Origin: Populus alba
Taxonomy: Eukaryota; Streptophyta; Magnoliopsida; Malpighiales; Salicaceae
NCBI RefSeq assembly: GCF_005239225.2
Contig: NC_133284.1
Location: forward strand, 29,188,339 to 29,252,338
Reading direction: 5' to 3'
DNA length: 64,000 nt
The position numbers and the translations under genes were made by a program. The number at the start of each line of letters is the position of its first letter. Within the stretch, counting starts at the first letter, position 1. A model generated the notes under the pieces. The model was not told the origin of the DNA and did no database searches. It worked only from the letters and a program-made list of their open reading frames with translations. Of this stretch, positions 38,174 to 54,258 are shown piece by piece.

Positions 38174-38362
38174 TTTTTTTTTTTTTTCTATGTGGGTGTC
38201 CGGGTCAGCTTGCACGCACCACGACTAATCCCACAGCTCACTGAACATCCTGCAAATACAGTGAACATGTAAAGCACCGCTAGAGTGACAAGCATACACA
38301 CTGAAGCTTGAACCCAGGATGCAAAGGCAAGGAAACTTCTTGCCACCGCTGGGCTACAAGGA
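38174..38362 (-). mobile_element. tRNA-derived SINE with a conserved plant 3' domain
   Basis: Read on the minus strand, the element starts GTAGCCCAGCGGTGGCAAG. It has a perfect Pol III A box TAGCCCAGCGGT (38345-38356) and a B box GGTTCAAGCTT near 38304-38314. It ends with GTGGGATTAGTCG, GTGCGTGCAAGCTG and CCCGGACACCCACAT, followed by a 14-base A-tail (plus-strand T run 38174-38187). That 3' part is the widespread angiosperm SINE end (Au-like, Angio-domain type). The element is about 185 bp, the usual size. I found no clear target duplication. Confidence 0.88.
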
Positions 38363-38457
38363 AATGAGAGAGTAAAATATGTTTTGAATTAAATGCACAT
38401 GATTTTAATTTTTTTAATATATATTTATTTTCATGAATTAATCATAATAAAAATTAT

Positions 38458-38805
38458 ACCCTTGAGTTACTTTTTTCATAGTTTTTAGACCTGATCTGGT
38501 AACCGAATTAGTTCAAGAACTGAGTTCTAGGTTTTGACTGGATCACCAGATCGCATGGATGAATTCTGTTTTTTTTTTTTTTTTTTTTTTTACTTGAGTT
38601 ACTTTAATAAAAAAAAAGTTAACAAGTTGCAACCGAGTTTTTGATAAAATCTTGTCCGGTCGTTGGGTTAACCCATTAGGTTTTTTCTTTTCCTGTTTTT
38701 TTTTTCAATCTAGCTTGGTTCCAGTCTTGGGTTAACCAGATTCCAGATTAATATGCCATACCGGATCAGTTTTAAAATTATGAATTTTTTAAGTAACTTG
38801 AGGGT
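38458..38805. mobile_element. Foldback (inverted-repeat) element of about 350 bp
   Basis: Left end ACCCTTGAGTTACTTTTTTC, ATAGTTTTTAGACCTGATC and right end read backwards ACCCTCAAGTTACTTAAAAA, ATAATTTTAAAACTGATCC form inverted arms of about 40-45 bp. An extra internal copy of ACTTGAGTTACTTTA lies at 38592. The centre holds a T run (38569-38591) and GGGTTAACCCA motifs. No coding sequence. Target duplication not seen; a (TA)n microsatellite adjoins the right end. Confidence 0.7.

Positions 38806-38807
<2 letters not shown>

Positions 38808-38839
<32 letters not shown>
38808..38839. repeat. (TA)n microsatellite
   Basis: About 16 TA dinucleotides directly beyond the right end of the foldback element. 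Confidence 0.9.
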
Positions 38840-38841
<2 letters not shown>

Positions 38842-39121
38842 AATGACACAGTAATTAATGCACCATTTAACCTTGCTTAAACCATAGCTAATAGCTCACA
38901 CTTTACATAGAAAATAAATAGATATGCATCGCAACTGCCCAGTTGAATCTCCTTTCCTTTGACTTTGACCAACACCCAGCATCACACGCCACGCCACGCC
39001 ACGATATCACTACAGTGACTCAAATCATTCCGCGATTAGTCTCCACTCTCTGCTGCCGATAAATTCATTCCTGAAAAACTCGCATCTTCGAAAATAACCA
39101 GCAACGTTATTATTATATAAT

Positions 39122-39305
39122 TTGTTTGGTGGTGGGTGGTTTTTATGTATTAAAAGTTTTTAAATTGTTTTTTTTGTTTTAAAAAATATTAAATCATTTT
39201 TTTAAGTTTTTTATGTGTTAATGTAAGAAGTTAAAATATTATTTTAGTATATTTTAATAGAAAAACATCTATGAAAATAACCATACACACAGCATATCAA
39301 ACACT
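39122..39305. repeat. AT-rich short dispersed element, copy 10
   Basis: Left end TTGTTTGGTGG and right end CATATCAAACACTC are imperfect inverted repeats. The inside has TTTTTATGTGTTAATGTAAG and AATATTATTTTAGTATATTT, as in other family members. It lies about 0.9 kb upstream of the BSK5 start codon. Confidence 0.6.
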
Positions 39306-40227
39306 CATATTATATCTGCCAAAGTTTTTTTTAGTTTTAGAATATAATTTTTTAAAAATAAAAATAATTATGAGTTAATTGAAATTAAATTTTTTAAAGA
39401 AGAAATTTCATAATATTTCATTTACAGTATGTGTATATATATATATTTCATACCTTTTAGGTTATTTTTATTTAGTGTTTCCAAATAAAAAGAAGAAGCA
39501 CATAAAAGACAAATTTATATCTGTTTAAAAAAGGTAAAGATAAATATATATATGTTATTAAGATGATTTTGTAATAAATTTTTTATTTTTAAAATAAAAA
39601 TCACAAAAAAACATATACCTTTTATTTCCACTATCTCCGCAACTTTACAGTAACCAAACGCGGCATTCATTTCACAGCAAATTGCACCCATAAAGCTGAT
39701 TTGCCGCGCAGGTATCCAACTATCCTGCATTAAGTGTACTGCACGCGCTCCAGTTGAGAGTGGCGCTGGATTCTGATTGGCTACACCTGTGAAAAAACTG
39801 GAGAATCTAGGAATAAGAAAGGGAAATGGAAAGAAATAATGAAGTGAAAAGATGCAGAGAGTGAGAGTGAAACAGCCTTGGATCCTGAAAAAAGTTTGTT
39901 TTCTTTCTCTCACACTTTCTTGCTTCCCAAACAACACCCTTTCATTCTCTCTCTTCCACTCCCCAAGAAAGTGCTGTGTGTGAGTGTGTATATATATATG
40001 CAAGAATTAAGAAAGGGAGGCATAGTACTAGACTGAACACTCCTCCTCAAGCTTTAGGCTTTCGTGGCTAGTCCATTGATAAAAAAAAAAGAGAAACACA
40101 GAATACTGAAAAAATATGAGTACTAAATAGTAAAACTTCTCTGTTTTTACTTTTGTTTTTGTCTTGGGTTTTCAAGATTTATCAAAAGAAGAAACAGAAG
40201 AAGTGGTGTAGATCATAGGAGGAGGCA

Positions 40228-43607
<3,380 letters not shown>

Positions 43608-44796
43608 AAATGTATAGCCTTTCGTATTTATTTTTTCCCTTTTAAACTTACGTACTCCCATGTATTCATCTCTATTTGTTTCCTTTTGCGCTTGAATTAC
43701 TGCAGCACCACAGGGGTTAACTGTATTATTTATATGCTTGGTGCACGTGTCATTATCATTTTGATCAGAACTCCCAAGACCTTGACTATATGGCAAGGTG
43801 TTGTTTGTATTTGGATTAATAATACATCCACCACAAGCGGAAGCAAAATTAGCTTGTGTTTGGTGATGCAATTCCAAGCACTTTTCAGTTGAAAAAACAT
43901 CAAAATGACAAGCCTTTTATGACTCCTGGAACGTCTTTCTTAGGAAACCAGAGTCGCCATCGAATACCAAATTTTGAGTGGAATGAATTGGAAAGCTGGA
44001 ATTTAGACAGGTGCCCGTTTTATGGTTCACTCGGACAGATCATCTGAACTCAGCTGATTAGTGATCTCCTGGTGCGACTTGACTCTGGATAGCCTAGTTT
44101 AACATCAAAGTTGCACGGATAAAATGACTTCACGGGAGCACCAAACGGAAAAGGAATGTCTACATGTGCCTGAGAAACTTGGTTGCACTAATGGCAACCT
44201 GGTGGAAGAGAAGAAATCGGTCGCTCCTTCTTATGCTAGGAGTTAGGACTGCGAACATTGAAAATGCCATGACATTAGCGCTACCAAAATCAATTATCAA
44301 TGAAGCACCAGTAAGTTTTTTAGTTCCTCAGAGGGACAATTTGCCATCTGAACCGTACATACAAATTCTCAATTTTTCTACCAAAAACAGATATAGCCTA
44401 TAACCTCCAGTTTCACCAAATGCTGCAAGATGTAACATTAAACAGAAGAGTCGAGTAAAATTCAATTAATATTCATTACACAATTTTAATTCATGCACCA
44501 AAAACTGCCAATAATAACCCAGCATTACGCGGCAAATTTAACATGTAAATGACACAGATCTTGTACTACAGGAATAAGATGAACTCTCCAGTAAGAACCC
44601 AAGGCCAAAAAATTAATCTTACTTGAAGTAAAAGCTAAACGACAGAAAGAAATGCAATTAATTCTTAAGCAAATGAAGATGACATCATAGATTAGAGATG
44701 AGAAAAATGACAACAAAGTGATTTTTAGTCCCCTTCCTCTGCGCACGTAACATGTATTCATGTAGAACAAATTTCAAATCCGAGCAGGTCGGAGTT
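43608..44796. other. Convergent 3' region between BSK5 and TIM10
   Basis: Holds the 3' UTRs of two genes that point at each other. One open frame of 79 codons (44164-44403) shows no recognisable domain. No RNA gene or repeat was seen. Confidence 0.6.
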
Positions 44797-46582
44797 TCAC
44801 ATTGGACGTTGACCTGCACTAAGCATCTGGCCAATGATACCATTCACCTGGAAAAAACATTTGAGCTTTGATTACATACCATCCAAATAGGAGCTCGAAA
44901 ATGATGTTATAGCAGAAGTATGAAATGGCTAAAAGCACAGACACATTTTCAAAGCAACCACATATGTTTGTTGAGGTACAGAAGGAAAGCAACTATCAGC
45001 ATTTACATATGTAACCATATAACAATTCTTCATGTTTATATATAATTACAATGAATGCTAAAATGTTCCAACGAATGTAGAACCATTTGATAGTATATAG
45101 AAGTAGAAGTCACGCATTATGAATATTAGCCATTTTATAATTGGGTGTCTATGGATATGCTTAGAACAATTTAAATGATGATAGTGACAGCCAAAACATT
45201 AGAGAAAGTTTAATCTTTCTGATTAAAACTACAGCTACAACTGAAATGCATCCAACAACTGCAACTATACAAAAGATTGAATGTCCACAGGTCGATGTAC
45301 ATGCTATCATTACTTGAGCTGATAAACTTTTGCAAGCAAGTCTTGAATAGAAATGACATATTGGGCTGATAAAAGCAAGAAACATGATATCATTACTTGT
45401 GCTGTACACTTAAAAAAACTAATACTCGTACAGATGGATACATTTGACAAAATTGTTTCACAAAACTGCATTTAAAAATATCAACATACATGAATTGGTT
45501 AAAAAAGATAATTGTTTATTAACTAAAGTTCCAAGTATTGCTAAACAATAAAGAGTTGTAAAAGTCGATCAGCTAGTTGAAAAAAGGTAAACAACCTACC
45601 GCCCAGTATTTTGAAACACATCTGTCAACACAACTATTTTCACCCATGTTTAGCTCAGCATCCTTGTGCCTGAACATGAAGAAAAAACATCAAAGTTGAA
45701 GAACAATCCAAAAAACAATAAAAATGAATGTAAAGTTCAGATACTTTCAGCACTTTCATAAGGATCCCTACAACTAGAAAAAAAAAAACAAAAAACAAGA
45801 AGTACCTTTTGTCAATGCACTTGTTGAAACATGTATTAAGAAGCCTGAATAAACAAAATAAAATGAGGAGCTCAGGAAATTCTGTATAGAAATTGGAACT
45901 GTCAAAAGAATAATTTTGGAAGCATATATCACCAAAATGCATGACCATAAGCATATATCAAGATAGCCAGGTGGTCTATCAAAACAATCCCATCCAAAAA
46001 CATCGAAGTTAAAAAAAACGCTGGTAAACAGCAAAATCCTAGCACTTCAATACTCAATGTGAGCTTTTTACATAATCTGAGAATCAAATAGACCATAAAA
46101 GAGAACGAGAATAATGAAAATGAAACATGCATAAAAAGCAACAGGGAAAACATTGTAATTGTTTAATAAACAAAAGCCCCCAGTTACCCAAACATATCCA
46201 ATGCCTATGTTTTTCCCTCTTGCTAGTAATAACACAAAAAGGATCATCATATTACCTGTTAAACAACTCGACTCTGTATTCCATCTCGGTCGCAGCCATG
46301 CCATAGGCCTACACCACCATCATCAAAAACCAAAAACTCAAAGCACTGATGGAAATCCACAAAAATAATAGTAATAGCATTTCAATCAAAATATATAAAT
46401 AGAAAACAAAGCAAATACTAGTATTCAAAACCAAGCATCAATCACCATAAATAATCAAAAAACAAAAGGGTAATCTACTTCAATGCCTAGAAGTCCCATA
46501 AGAGAAGAGAAAAATCTGAAATGAAAAGACCCACCTGTTCTTTGGAGACACCAGCTGGTAGACCAACGTTGTTGGCAGCCAT
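44797..46582 (-). CDS. TIM10: Mitochondrial intermembrane-space chaperone TIM10
   Basis: Small Tim chaperone that, with TIM9, carries hydrophobic precursors through the mitochondrial intermembrane space. Exons in order of translation: 46535-46582, 46256-46308, 45806-45844, 45600-45669, 44797-44847. They give 86 residues. The hallmark twin CX3C motif is complete: TCFNKC (Cys39, Cys43) and SCVDRC (Cys60, Cys64), 16 residues apart. Flanking EMEYRVELFN, ELNMGENS and VSKYWAVNGIIGQ fit plant TIM10. There is no presequence, as expected for import by the MIA40 disulfide relay. A leader intron is likely (46591-46678, donor ACT|GTAAGT, acceptor TACAG), placing the first exon at about 46679-46770. It is divergent with RPAC2. 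Confidence 0.95.
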
Positions 46583-47098
46583 TCTATTCCCTGTACACAC
46601 AGCACAAGAGAACAGCTATCAACCCATAATACCTTTATATTCAAAAGTAATTTAGAACGAAATCGAATCCAAACTTACAGTGTAAGAAGAGTAGAAGGAG
46701 CCGCGAGATGGATGGGAATTAGGGTTTTAGGAGGAGAGAGACCACCGTGTGTGTGTTCTATTGCAAAAGACAAGGTAGGGAGTTGATGATGATGGCACAG
46801 CCCAATAAGAAGAAGCCACGCAATCAAAGCCCGAATGAAGCTGAGGGAGCAAACTGTAAATCCGAGACAAAAAGGGGACACGTGTACAAATACAAACACT
46901 TAAGTAAGACCGAGCCTAGTTTCACAATTTAGGGTTTAGCTGTTTTGGGGTTTTGGACAGAGAAGAAGAAGAGTGGAGAAAGAAAGAAGCACAGAAATCA
47001 GAGCGTCCACAATAATAAACAGGTAAGAGACGAAAGAGATGCTCTCTATCCAACCTTAAAAATAAAATAAAATAAAAAGATCTTGTTTTTGGTTAGGA
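46583..47098. promoter_or_regulatory. Shared promoter region of the divergent TIM10/RPAC2 pair
   Basis: Only 516 bp separate the two start codons, and part of that is leader sequence. Telo-box-type motifs occur as TTAGGGTTTTA at 46719-46729 and TTTAGGGTTTA at 46928-46938. Site II-like AGCCCA and AGCCCG (TGGGCT and CGGGCT on the other strand) lie at 46799 and 46828. These motif pairs are common upstream of plant translation, ribosome and mitochondrial-import genes. No good TATA box is apparent. Functional sharing is inference. Confidence 0.55.
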
Positions 47099-48126
47099 AT
47101 GGAGCACGGTTCAGTGAGGGATCCAAGCAGCGCAACCTTCTGTTTTGTAGACGAAGATCATACTCTCGCAAACTCTGTCAGATTCGCCTTGAATCAAGAG
47201 TCTCTACTCCTCTTTGTCCCTTAATTTTTATTTTTATTTGTTTGTTTTAATGAAATAATTATGGTTGTGTTGGTTTTGCAGTCCAAGGGTATCATTCTGT
47301 GGATACAGCATTCCTCATCCTTCTGATGCTAAGGTTAATATTCGAGTACAGACTACAGGTAGGTCGTTAATCATCCCTCTCCTCCTCTCCTCTCTAATGC
47401 TACTACCTATGCATACATTGTTGTTAGAATCTCCCCTGATTTTCAAGACTAGATTGATTCTGTTATGATGAGGACAATTGATAATTCTATTTTTATGTAT
47501 TTTGGATTTTGTTAAGCCGTAGTTTCCCAGTTTCAATTACTGTATGGATTTCAATTTGGTTCATTTACCTTCTCTGGGCATGTACTTGTAGATTAGAGTT
47601 GAAGCCAAACTGTTCTGTTGATCCGTCTTATCCCAGTTATTGGTTATCAGGAACTCTTCTCAGTCCAACTCTAAGAATCTCGCTAGCAGCTTGCTGCAAA
47701 TGTTGGGGTTCCTCTTTGAGATGTGTTTCTTTTCGCTAAACTAAACTAGTTTGTCTTTGATCGAATACCCCACTCCTATTTCCTTCCTGGTAACAGTTTG
47801 TGATCAAGGTGCTATTAAGATTTTCAATGCAAATTAACCAATACCTAGCAATCTTATTACATGAATCATGTATCTTCTCTGCCAATCATTCACAAGACCT
47901 TGACCTTTTAAATGATCATGCAACTACTGCAATTTTCTTTCTGGTTTCCCATTTATGTTTTTTGAGTTTTGATTTCTTGCCTGTACCTTTTGCAGGTGAT
48001 CCAGCTAGGGAGGTGTTGAAGGATGCATGTCAGAATTTGATGGTAATGTGCCAGCATGTCAGGAGCACTTTGGACAAGGCTGTTGATGATTATAGAAGCA
48101 ATCCCACGGATATGGATACAAAATAA
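47099..48126 (+). CDS. RPAC2: RNA polymerases I and III subunit RPAC2 (AC19)
   Basis: AC19 pairs with AC40 (the alpha-like heterodimer) in the assembly platform of RNA polymerases I and III. Exons: 47099-47199, 47282-47358, 47996-48126. Frame and junctions are consistent (CAAGA|GTCTCT to TTGCAG|TCCAAGG restores DPRVSF; ACAG|GTAGGT to TGCAG|GTGATC restores TTGDPA). The product has 102 residues: MEHGSVRDPSSATF, then the alpha-like dimerisation motif FVDEDHTLANSVRFALNQDP, GYSIPHPSDAKVNIRVQTTG and a C-terminal helix (REVLKDACQNLMVMCQHVRS). It is shorter at the C-terminus than some homologues, which carry a charged tail; the tail loss may be a lineage feature. The gene is convergent with the RING-CH gene downstream. 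Confidence 0.93.
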
Positions 48127-48735
48127 TGGTTGAGATTGATGTAACCGACTGAGATCTTGATGTGTAACCTACTTTTTATGAGTGTAGCTGAATATATTTG
48201 ATCTAATTTAGTCAGTGATTCTTATATAATTCGTGTTGTATCATTTTGAATGGATATTTCTGCTATCGTAGTCAAGCAGAGACGGAGAGCTATTCATAAA
48301 GCAGGCATTTTTTTTTTTGTTTTTTCCCGTCTTCTCATACGAAGGTGTGTTATGCCCCTATTTGATATGTAGAAAATCACAGAATGGTCCAAGTGATTTA
48401 TAGAACTGCTGCAAATTGGAATTTAGGTACTAGGTAAGTAGGTAGTGCATTGCTTGAACCTGGGCGTGATAATAACCAAACAGAGATTCATCTCTGCTCC
48501 AGATACTACAATCATCCAAAATTGGAAACTTTGGCTCTTAAACATAGAAAGGACAACAGGCAGGAGTTGCAAGTAAAGAAGCCAACAATTTATGTGTAAG
48601 TTACAGAGACACGGGTAAGTTACAGATGTGGCACAGGCTAAGAGGAGGAATAGAGCATCAAAAACAGGCACTTGATGGAATGGGAGTCGCACCTCGTCCC
48701 TGATGCCAATAAAATGCCACGACTTGCTTCTCCGT
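48127..48735. other. Convergent 3' UTR region between RPAC2 and the RING-CH gene
   Basis: 609 bp hold the 3' ends of two facing transcripts. A short T run lies near 48310. I see no further gene or repeat. Confidence 0.6.
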
Positions 48736-51186
48736 TCAAGAGAGGATTTTAAAGTGAAAGAGCCAAGAAATGACAAAGGCCACCACCATGCAGGCAAGCA
48801 AGAAATTCATAATGCGGCGACTATGCCAAAATGTTTGGGTCTCCACAAGGATCAGAGGACCTGCTGGTGCTGATAAGACTGCAGCACTAGCATTATGTGC
48901 AACATTTGTCTGCTCGCCTGCAACACCAAGTGCAGTGGCACCACATATCTCGCATGTCCTGTGAAAACAGGAACAAATACAGTGGAGCACAACGGTATTA
49001 AGACAAATTAGAGCTTTAATCAAAATTAAATGGCCATAAAACTAAACATGGAGTCTCGAACAAGGTAACGTGTTGGGTTTTTGGCTAAAACGGTATGTTG
49101 GCATAATGCAGCAAATGTATACAAAACTCACTGCAGAAAGCTTAAATTAGTGGCACGTATATACAACCCCTTCTTACAGACAACGAAGGCAACATGTTGG
49201 AAAAACACACTTCTTTCAGTAAATGAGAAACGACAACACCTTTGACAGTGGGCAGAACCACCATAGCATGACAAAAATCCCCAAGAAATGGCTGTTATAT
49301 ACAGAGAAAAGGAGAGGCAATGAGAGCCAAATGAAGATCTGTGTTCTGTATAAGAATATGTAATGATTCACAAATGGAAGACAAAGGGAGAAGTTTGCAT
49401 ACATAACAAGCACTCCTGATGTTTGGAGAATCTCCCTAAACTGAATTTCATATTACTGCAATCAAAATTCTCCTGCCTGTTTCCAAAGCTTGGATCATTT
49501 GTACAAACATCAGGAATTAGAACATGATCAGATAAAGGATGTTGGGCCGAAGATTAATTAATCTTGTCGAGGTGAATTATTCATATTGTCATCAAGAAAC
49601 TTGAAGTGAACCTAGCCCAAAGGAGTACAATAATTGAAGCTTCGTGCTTCAGTAAAGCAAGGACAACTGATCATGGGAAACAGACAATCAAATGTTATGT
49701 GCATAGATAGAGACAATAAACCAGAAGAAGACACTTACTTCTAGACATTCATAGAATCAGAATTTCTGCAGAAGAATTTTTTGCATATTAGTAGAGAAGC
49801 ACTTGTCTACTTCTCAAAGTCAATACTTGCACATAGAGACAAGTGCATGAGCATGCATTGGTCCCCACACTTCATGCTTTATAATATGTAACCATTATAA
49901 ACCTTCGATGCTGTGATTTATTTGGAAACTTAGCTTTGGTTCAAGTCAGGGTGACCACAAGAATCGCTACTTCCACATGATTTCTACATGGCCTTCAAAT
50001 TTTACAGTTCTGTTCCCCCTTATTCGACTAGGTCACAAAGAAGCAAAAGAAAAAAGACAGCTATAACCGCAGCATGACAGGAACAAGAGCTAATAGTAGC
50101 TGCAGAGTGGTTAGCTGGGTTAACGTCGAGCACAAGGTGGAAACTGAGAAACTTTGTCTAGGTACATTTGGAGATTTGAATGTGCTGATATGTGATTAAT
50201 TAGATAAATAATCAGAACAGGAATTGTTGAGTTTAACTTGTCACTGATCAAGAAGGATCTAACTCAAGCGTTACAAACTTATGCCTTGGTTACTTTTCAC
50301 TAGAAACAGTAGAAGACAATACTTCTCTCACTTAATTAATCTCAACCCTCAGCAACTTCAATTATTCTAAGTAAACCAATTATACAAAAAGATAACAAAT
50401 GAGTAAAGAAAAGTTCTTTAACATATCCCTTGTTGTTCTTAATCCAAAACTGACTCTATGTTGCCTTGTTGTTCTTGCTCCTCAAGGGGAGGTTTCTATT
50501 AATGATTAATAAAAACTCAGAAGAAATACTACAGAAATGGGAAAAGTAAATTTACAAATCAGAGCAATATAATCAAGAAGATCCCAAGATCCTATTGCAA
50601 ACACTTCAAGTCACCTACATGCTGGATCGAACAAATTGGAACTGAAAATGCCTTCAATTCCAAAAACCAACAAAACTCTAACAAGAATTTTTTAACAAGC
50701 AGAACATATTATAGCTTAGAAACACTTTTTCACAACCATAATGTAGAGTTCGTCAAAACCATCGCATGGATATTCTGATTTTCTGACAAATAGACTGATT
50801 CAACAACGGAAGATAAACTCTTTTAACAAAAAGAAAATGGAAAAGTTAGTCTTTACTCACGTGTTACCCTTGATTTTGAACCAAGTCTCTGCACATTTCT
50901 TGTGTGCCGCACCCAAATCACCCTTACAGGAACACCCCAACTCAATAGCTCCTCCACATTCTTGCTCGCTAGTCTCCAAATCCAAGTGGCAAATTCTACA
51001 ATCTCTCTGAGTCTTGTTGTCCAAATGCACCTCCATATCCAAAGCTCCACTCTCTAAATCCACCTCTGACAAGCAATCTGACACTGAAGAGTTCCTATGA
51101 GCCCCAATCTCACCAGAGAGTGAGATGTCACTGCTGCTGGCACTGAAATGAACTCTATCAAAATGGGGAGTGTGTGAAGCTGGCAT
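48736..51186 (-). CDS. RING-CH (RINGv) domain protein with a C-terminal membrane anchor
   Basis: A probable membrane-bound E3 ubiquitin ligase. Two coding exons, 50861-51186 and 48736-48958, are split by a 1.9-kb intron at GNT|TCEICG. They give 182 residues. The N-terminal 60 residues are Ser/acidic. The RING-CH C4HC3 ligands are all present: Cys63 and Cys66 (DCRICHLD), Cys85 and Cys87 (GCSCKGDL), His95 and Cys98 (AAHKKC), Cys111 and Cys114 (CEICG). One hydrophobic helix (about 157-178, FLLACMVVAFVISWLF) lies near the end, so the RING faces the cytosol if the tail is the only anchor. The start was chosen at the first ATG of the frame; the frame continues upstream without one. A GA-rich tract (CT-rich on the sense strand) at 51300-51330 is probably the leader. 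The substrate is unknown. Confidence 0.88.
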
Positions 51187-52160
51187 TTTGAGAGAACCCA
51201 GAAAGGAGAAATTTGATGAAAGTGCCAAAGGCTGGGGGTTAGCCTAAAGGGTCTCTTTAAAGCATTCGCTTCATCAATTCTCAAGAGAAGAGAGGTAGCA
51301 GTAAGAGAGAGAGGGAGAGAGAGGGCTAAGTTCAGAGTTTAGGACAGATGAAGGAGTGTTAAAGGGAAGCAAGAGATACAGGTGGTGTTTGTTTCTTTCT
51401 CAACTTTCTTTCCTTTTCTGAAACTCTCCCTCTCTCTCCCTCTCTCAATATCTGTGTGTCAGTTTATGGCAGTGTTGGTGAAAAGGAAACGCAAGGAAAC
51501 CTCTTTTGTTATGGTGGTGCAGAGCAGAATTATTATGGAAACTGTGGGGAATAATGAATTGAAACTCTCAAGTTTTATCTTTTCCTCTCTTGGTATTAAT
51601 TATTAACCAGATTATCTTCCTTTTTATTTATTATGTTCTACAGAAGAGGAGGCTCACAATCAATCATGGTGTCCTTTTCTTTTCTTATCTTTTTTTCTAA
51701 GGAAATTAAAAAGATTTATTGTCCGTTTTGCAGCTCATCACTTGTCAATGCTGCTTGATAAACACTAGGAATGTTCCTCCTCCTAGCTACTGGCCAACAA
51801 ACAGAGAAAGAACCAAAGTTATTAAACAAGGCATGTATTCCAGGTTGGACGTTCTTAAACAGCCATGAGTTTAAATGTTGTACGGTTTTACTCATTTTTT
51901 TCAATGGTTTTAATCTTTTTTTAAAAAAACTTAATATTTCATCGATTTTAAAACAAACTCTTTAAGCCATATTTTAATTGAGTCATGAATTAATAAATCA
52001 AGTCCAACTAAATTAATTTTAAATTAAATGTTTTTTTAAACTTAGATAAGAGCTATTTTAACCCTTTTTTTAAAAAAAATCATATTATTTTTAAAACAAT
52101 TTTTTTAAGCACATGAAGTTAACTCTAAATTAATTGTTGAATATGATAATCATTAATTAA

Positions 52161-52181
52161 TTATATATATATATATATATT
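52161..52181. repeat. (AT)n microsatellite
   Basis: About ten AT dinucleotides in AT-rich DNA. Confidence 0.9.
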
Positions 52182-54258
52182 ACAAAATTGTATAACTTGA
52201 TTTATTGTGGTGTCAAGTTCGAGCTCTGTAATTGTTAATATGATAATCACTCGAGATTTATATGATTATTAACTTTAAAATTTATAATTTATGAGATTAG
52301 TTAAAATATATACAAATTAGTTTGGATTCATCCAATAAAGTATACCATAATGATAGTGTAGCTATTTTTGAAATGTGAGCTCATTTAAAACAAAGTCTGG
52401 CCCAATACAATTAATCGAAGACGCAAATGCAAAAGAAAGTCTAGGAGGAAGAGAGGGAAGGCCATGGAAAAAATCTAGAACCCAATTACAGAACAATAGC
52501 TTCTCTTATTCAAGGAGAGCTGAAGGGACCCTGAGCCCCTCAAGACAAAAGAAGGTATCGTGTCATTTTTTGTCCCCTTGCTATGGAACGAGAAAGTGAC
52601 CCTTGTGAAACAACGAGGTACCACTCTCTGGCCCGCCCCACCTGACATTCAAGTTTTGGGATGCAAGGCAAAGTGGAAGCCTTCTTTTCACTGTGGCCCT
52701 GCGAGGAGGAGGAATTGGACATCCAACACCTGTTGGAAATGGCCAAGTGGAAGCCGGAGACCGGTCAAAACAACTTTGTCTTCTCCTTGTCCAGAATATC
52801 TTCCTTTTTATGCAATACATGGAGTGCAATTGTTTTCTACTGCTATTTTTTCTTCCTTTTATCAATTGGGAATTTACAGCAACAATGTATGTGTGATTTA
52901 TTGGAGTTTGTTTATAGAAACAGACCGCATGCATTGCTATGGAGCATGGACAAAGTGTTGATTCAGATAGACATTACAAGCTTTTTCTTATGCTCTAAAG
53001 CGAAAGCAGAGTTGATGATTGCTGAGGAAAAATATTTTACTGAAATAATTATGTTGGAGATCATTCCAAAACACTAAGTTCCCTACAGGCATGCATGGAA
53101 AGGACTACTAATTATAATTAACACAGTGATTGTAGGACAGAACATATATGGAAACAAGCTGTGTGTTCTTCTTCTTCTTTAACTAAAGATCATACGTGAT
53201 CCCTAATTGATAAAATTAAAGTAAATTACTCCAGTGACGGGATCAAATGGCTGTCGGAGCCCAAGCGACATCTGCACCACCATATAGGTGCAGGGGCTGC
53301 ATCACCATTACTTCTAGTCTGGTACATGGCACGGCGAGGATTGGCACACAGGTTTGGCAAATAAACTCCTGCATCTACGTAGATTATTTAATTTAGCGTA
53401 CGAAATGTTCGACACATGAAATGAAAGAATAGGTATTTGTAGTAGCAGATAGATAAAGAATGAGTGTACCTTCTCCAAAGGCCAAACTGGAGTAGAGATC
53501 AACAATGCCGGCAAGCTTGATAGCATGATTCTGAGCAAAGTTAAGTAAAAAACTGAGGCTGAAGAAGAGAATCCGATGAGATACCAACAGTGTTTCTGTC
53601 GAGCGAGGCCACATGCATTCATCAGTTTCAATATATATTCAACTCGTCCACTGTATCTACACAACAACCTCTGATGTCTTGCAATGGTACTTAATTCCAT
53701 CTTTCGTCGAGTGATTCTCTAGCAAGCATCGCTTCCCAGAAGTTGCAATGAGCTAGTATGAGCAAAGATCAATCGGCTACTGCTCACATACAAGCTCCCC
53801 AGCTGGATAAATTAATACATGCCATGTCAAACAACAAAACAAGTCGATACATAATAGTGGTATAAAAGATCACAAGCCCATATTTTTTTCAGTTCAGTAA
53901 GCTTGGAGCAAGGCTTTGATCGACGATGCAAACAGCAAATGGAAGTCGGAATGATCAGCAATCAGGTTAATCTGTGAGGTTGTGTTTATACAGGGAGAAT
54001 ACATCTTCAAAGGTCAAGAACTTTCTAGGTATCTTACGCTGATTTAGTACTTAACAAGGGAATACATTTATGAAGTAAACTCGTATATTTTACGAGAAGA
54101 GGCTGCGGTATTACATTTATAGTTAAATTTGAATCGATACAAATGGTTCCTCTCTTTGAATGACATGAAAGTTTATATAATGATTTTAATTACGTAATAA
54201 TTGGAGAAATAGTTGTTGTTATAAAAAAAATTAAGAAGAAAACATTAAAACTGAAATG

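Larger units (their letters stand above)
34991..40227. other. 5.2-kb intergenic region between IPCS and BSK5
   Basis: It begins with the IPCS 3' UTR and ends with the BSK5 promoter and leader. Between them are a SINE, a foldback element, AT-rich elements and a (TA)n tract, all listed separately. A G-box-like CACGTG lies at about 35895. A TATA-like TTATAAAAT near 36451 precedes an open frame of 66 codons (36483-36683) that I do not recognise. No gene is supported here. Confidence 0.6.

Noticed and set aside
39515..40003. 162-codon minus-strand frame upstream of BSK5
   Set aside because: It runs through the BSK5 promoter and leader, is low-complexity (Phe/Leu/Ile-rich from A/G-rich sense DNA) and matches nothing.
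52375..53077. Cluster of overlapping frames of up to 138 codons on both strands
   Set aside because: No domain, no plausible start context or splice chain, and overlapping frames on both strands suggest chance in a GC-richer patch.
53220..53800. Minus-strand frames with GOLDEN2-like-looking bits and a short hairpin near 53272-53293
   Set aside because: The similarity is a few residues only, the frames are interrupted, and the 7-bp hairpin stem is too short for a microRNA precursor.
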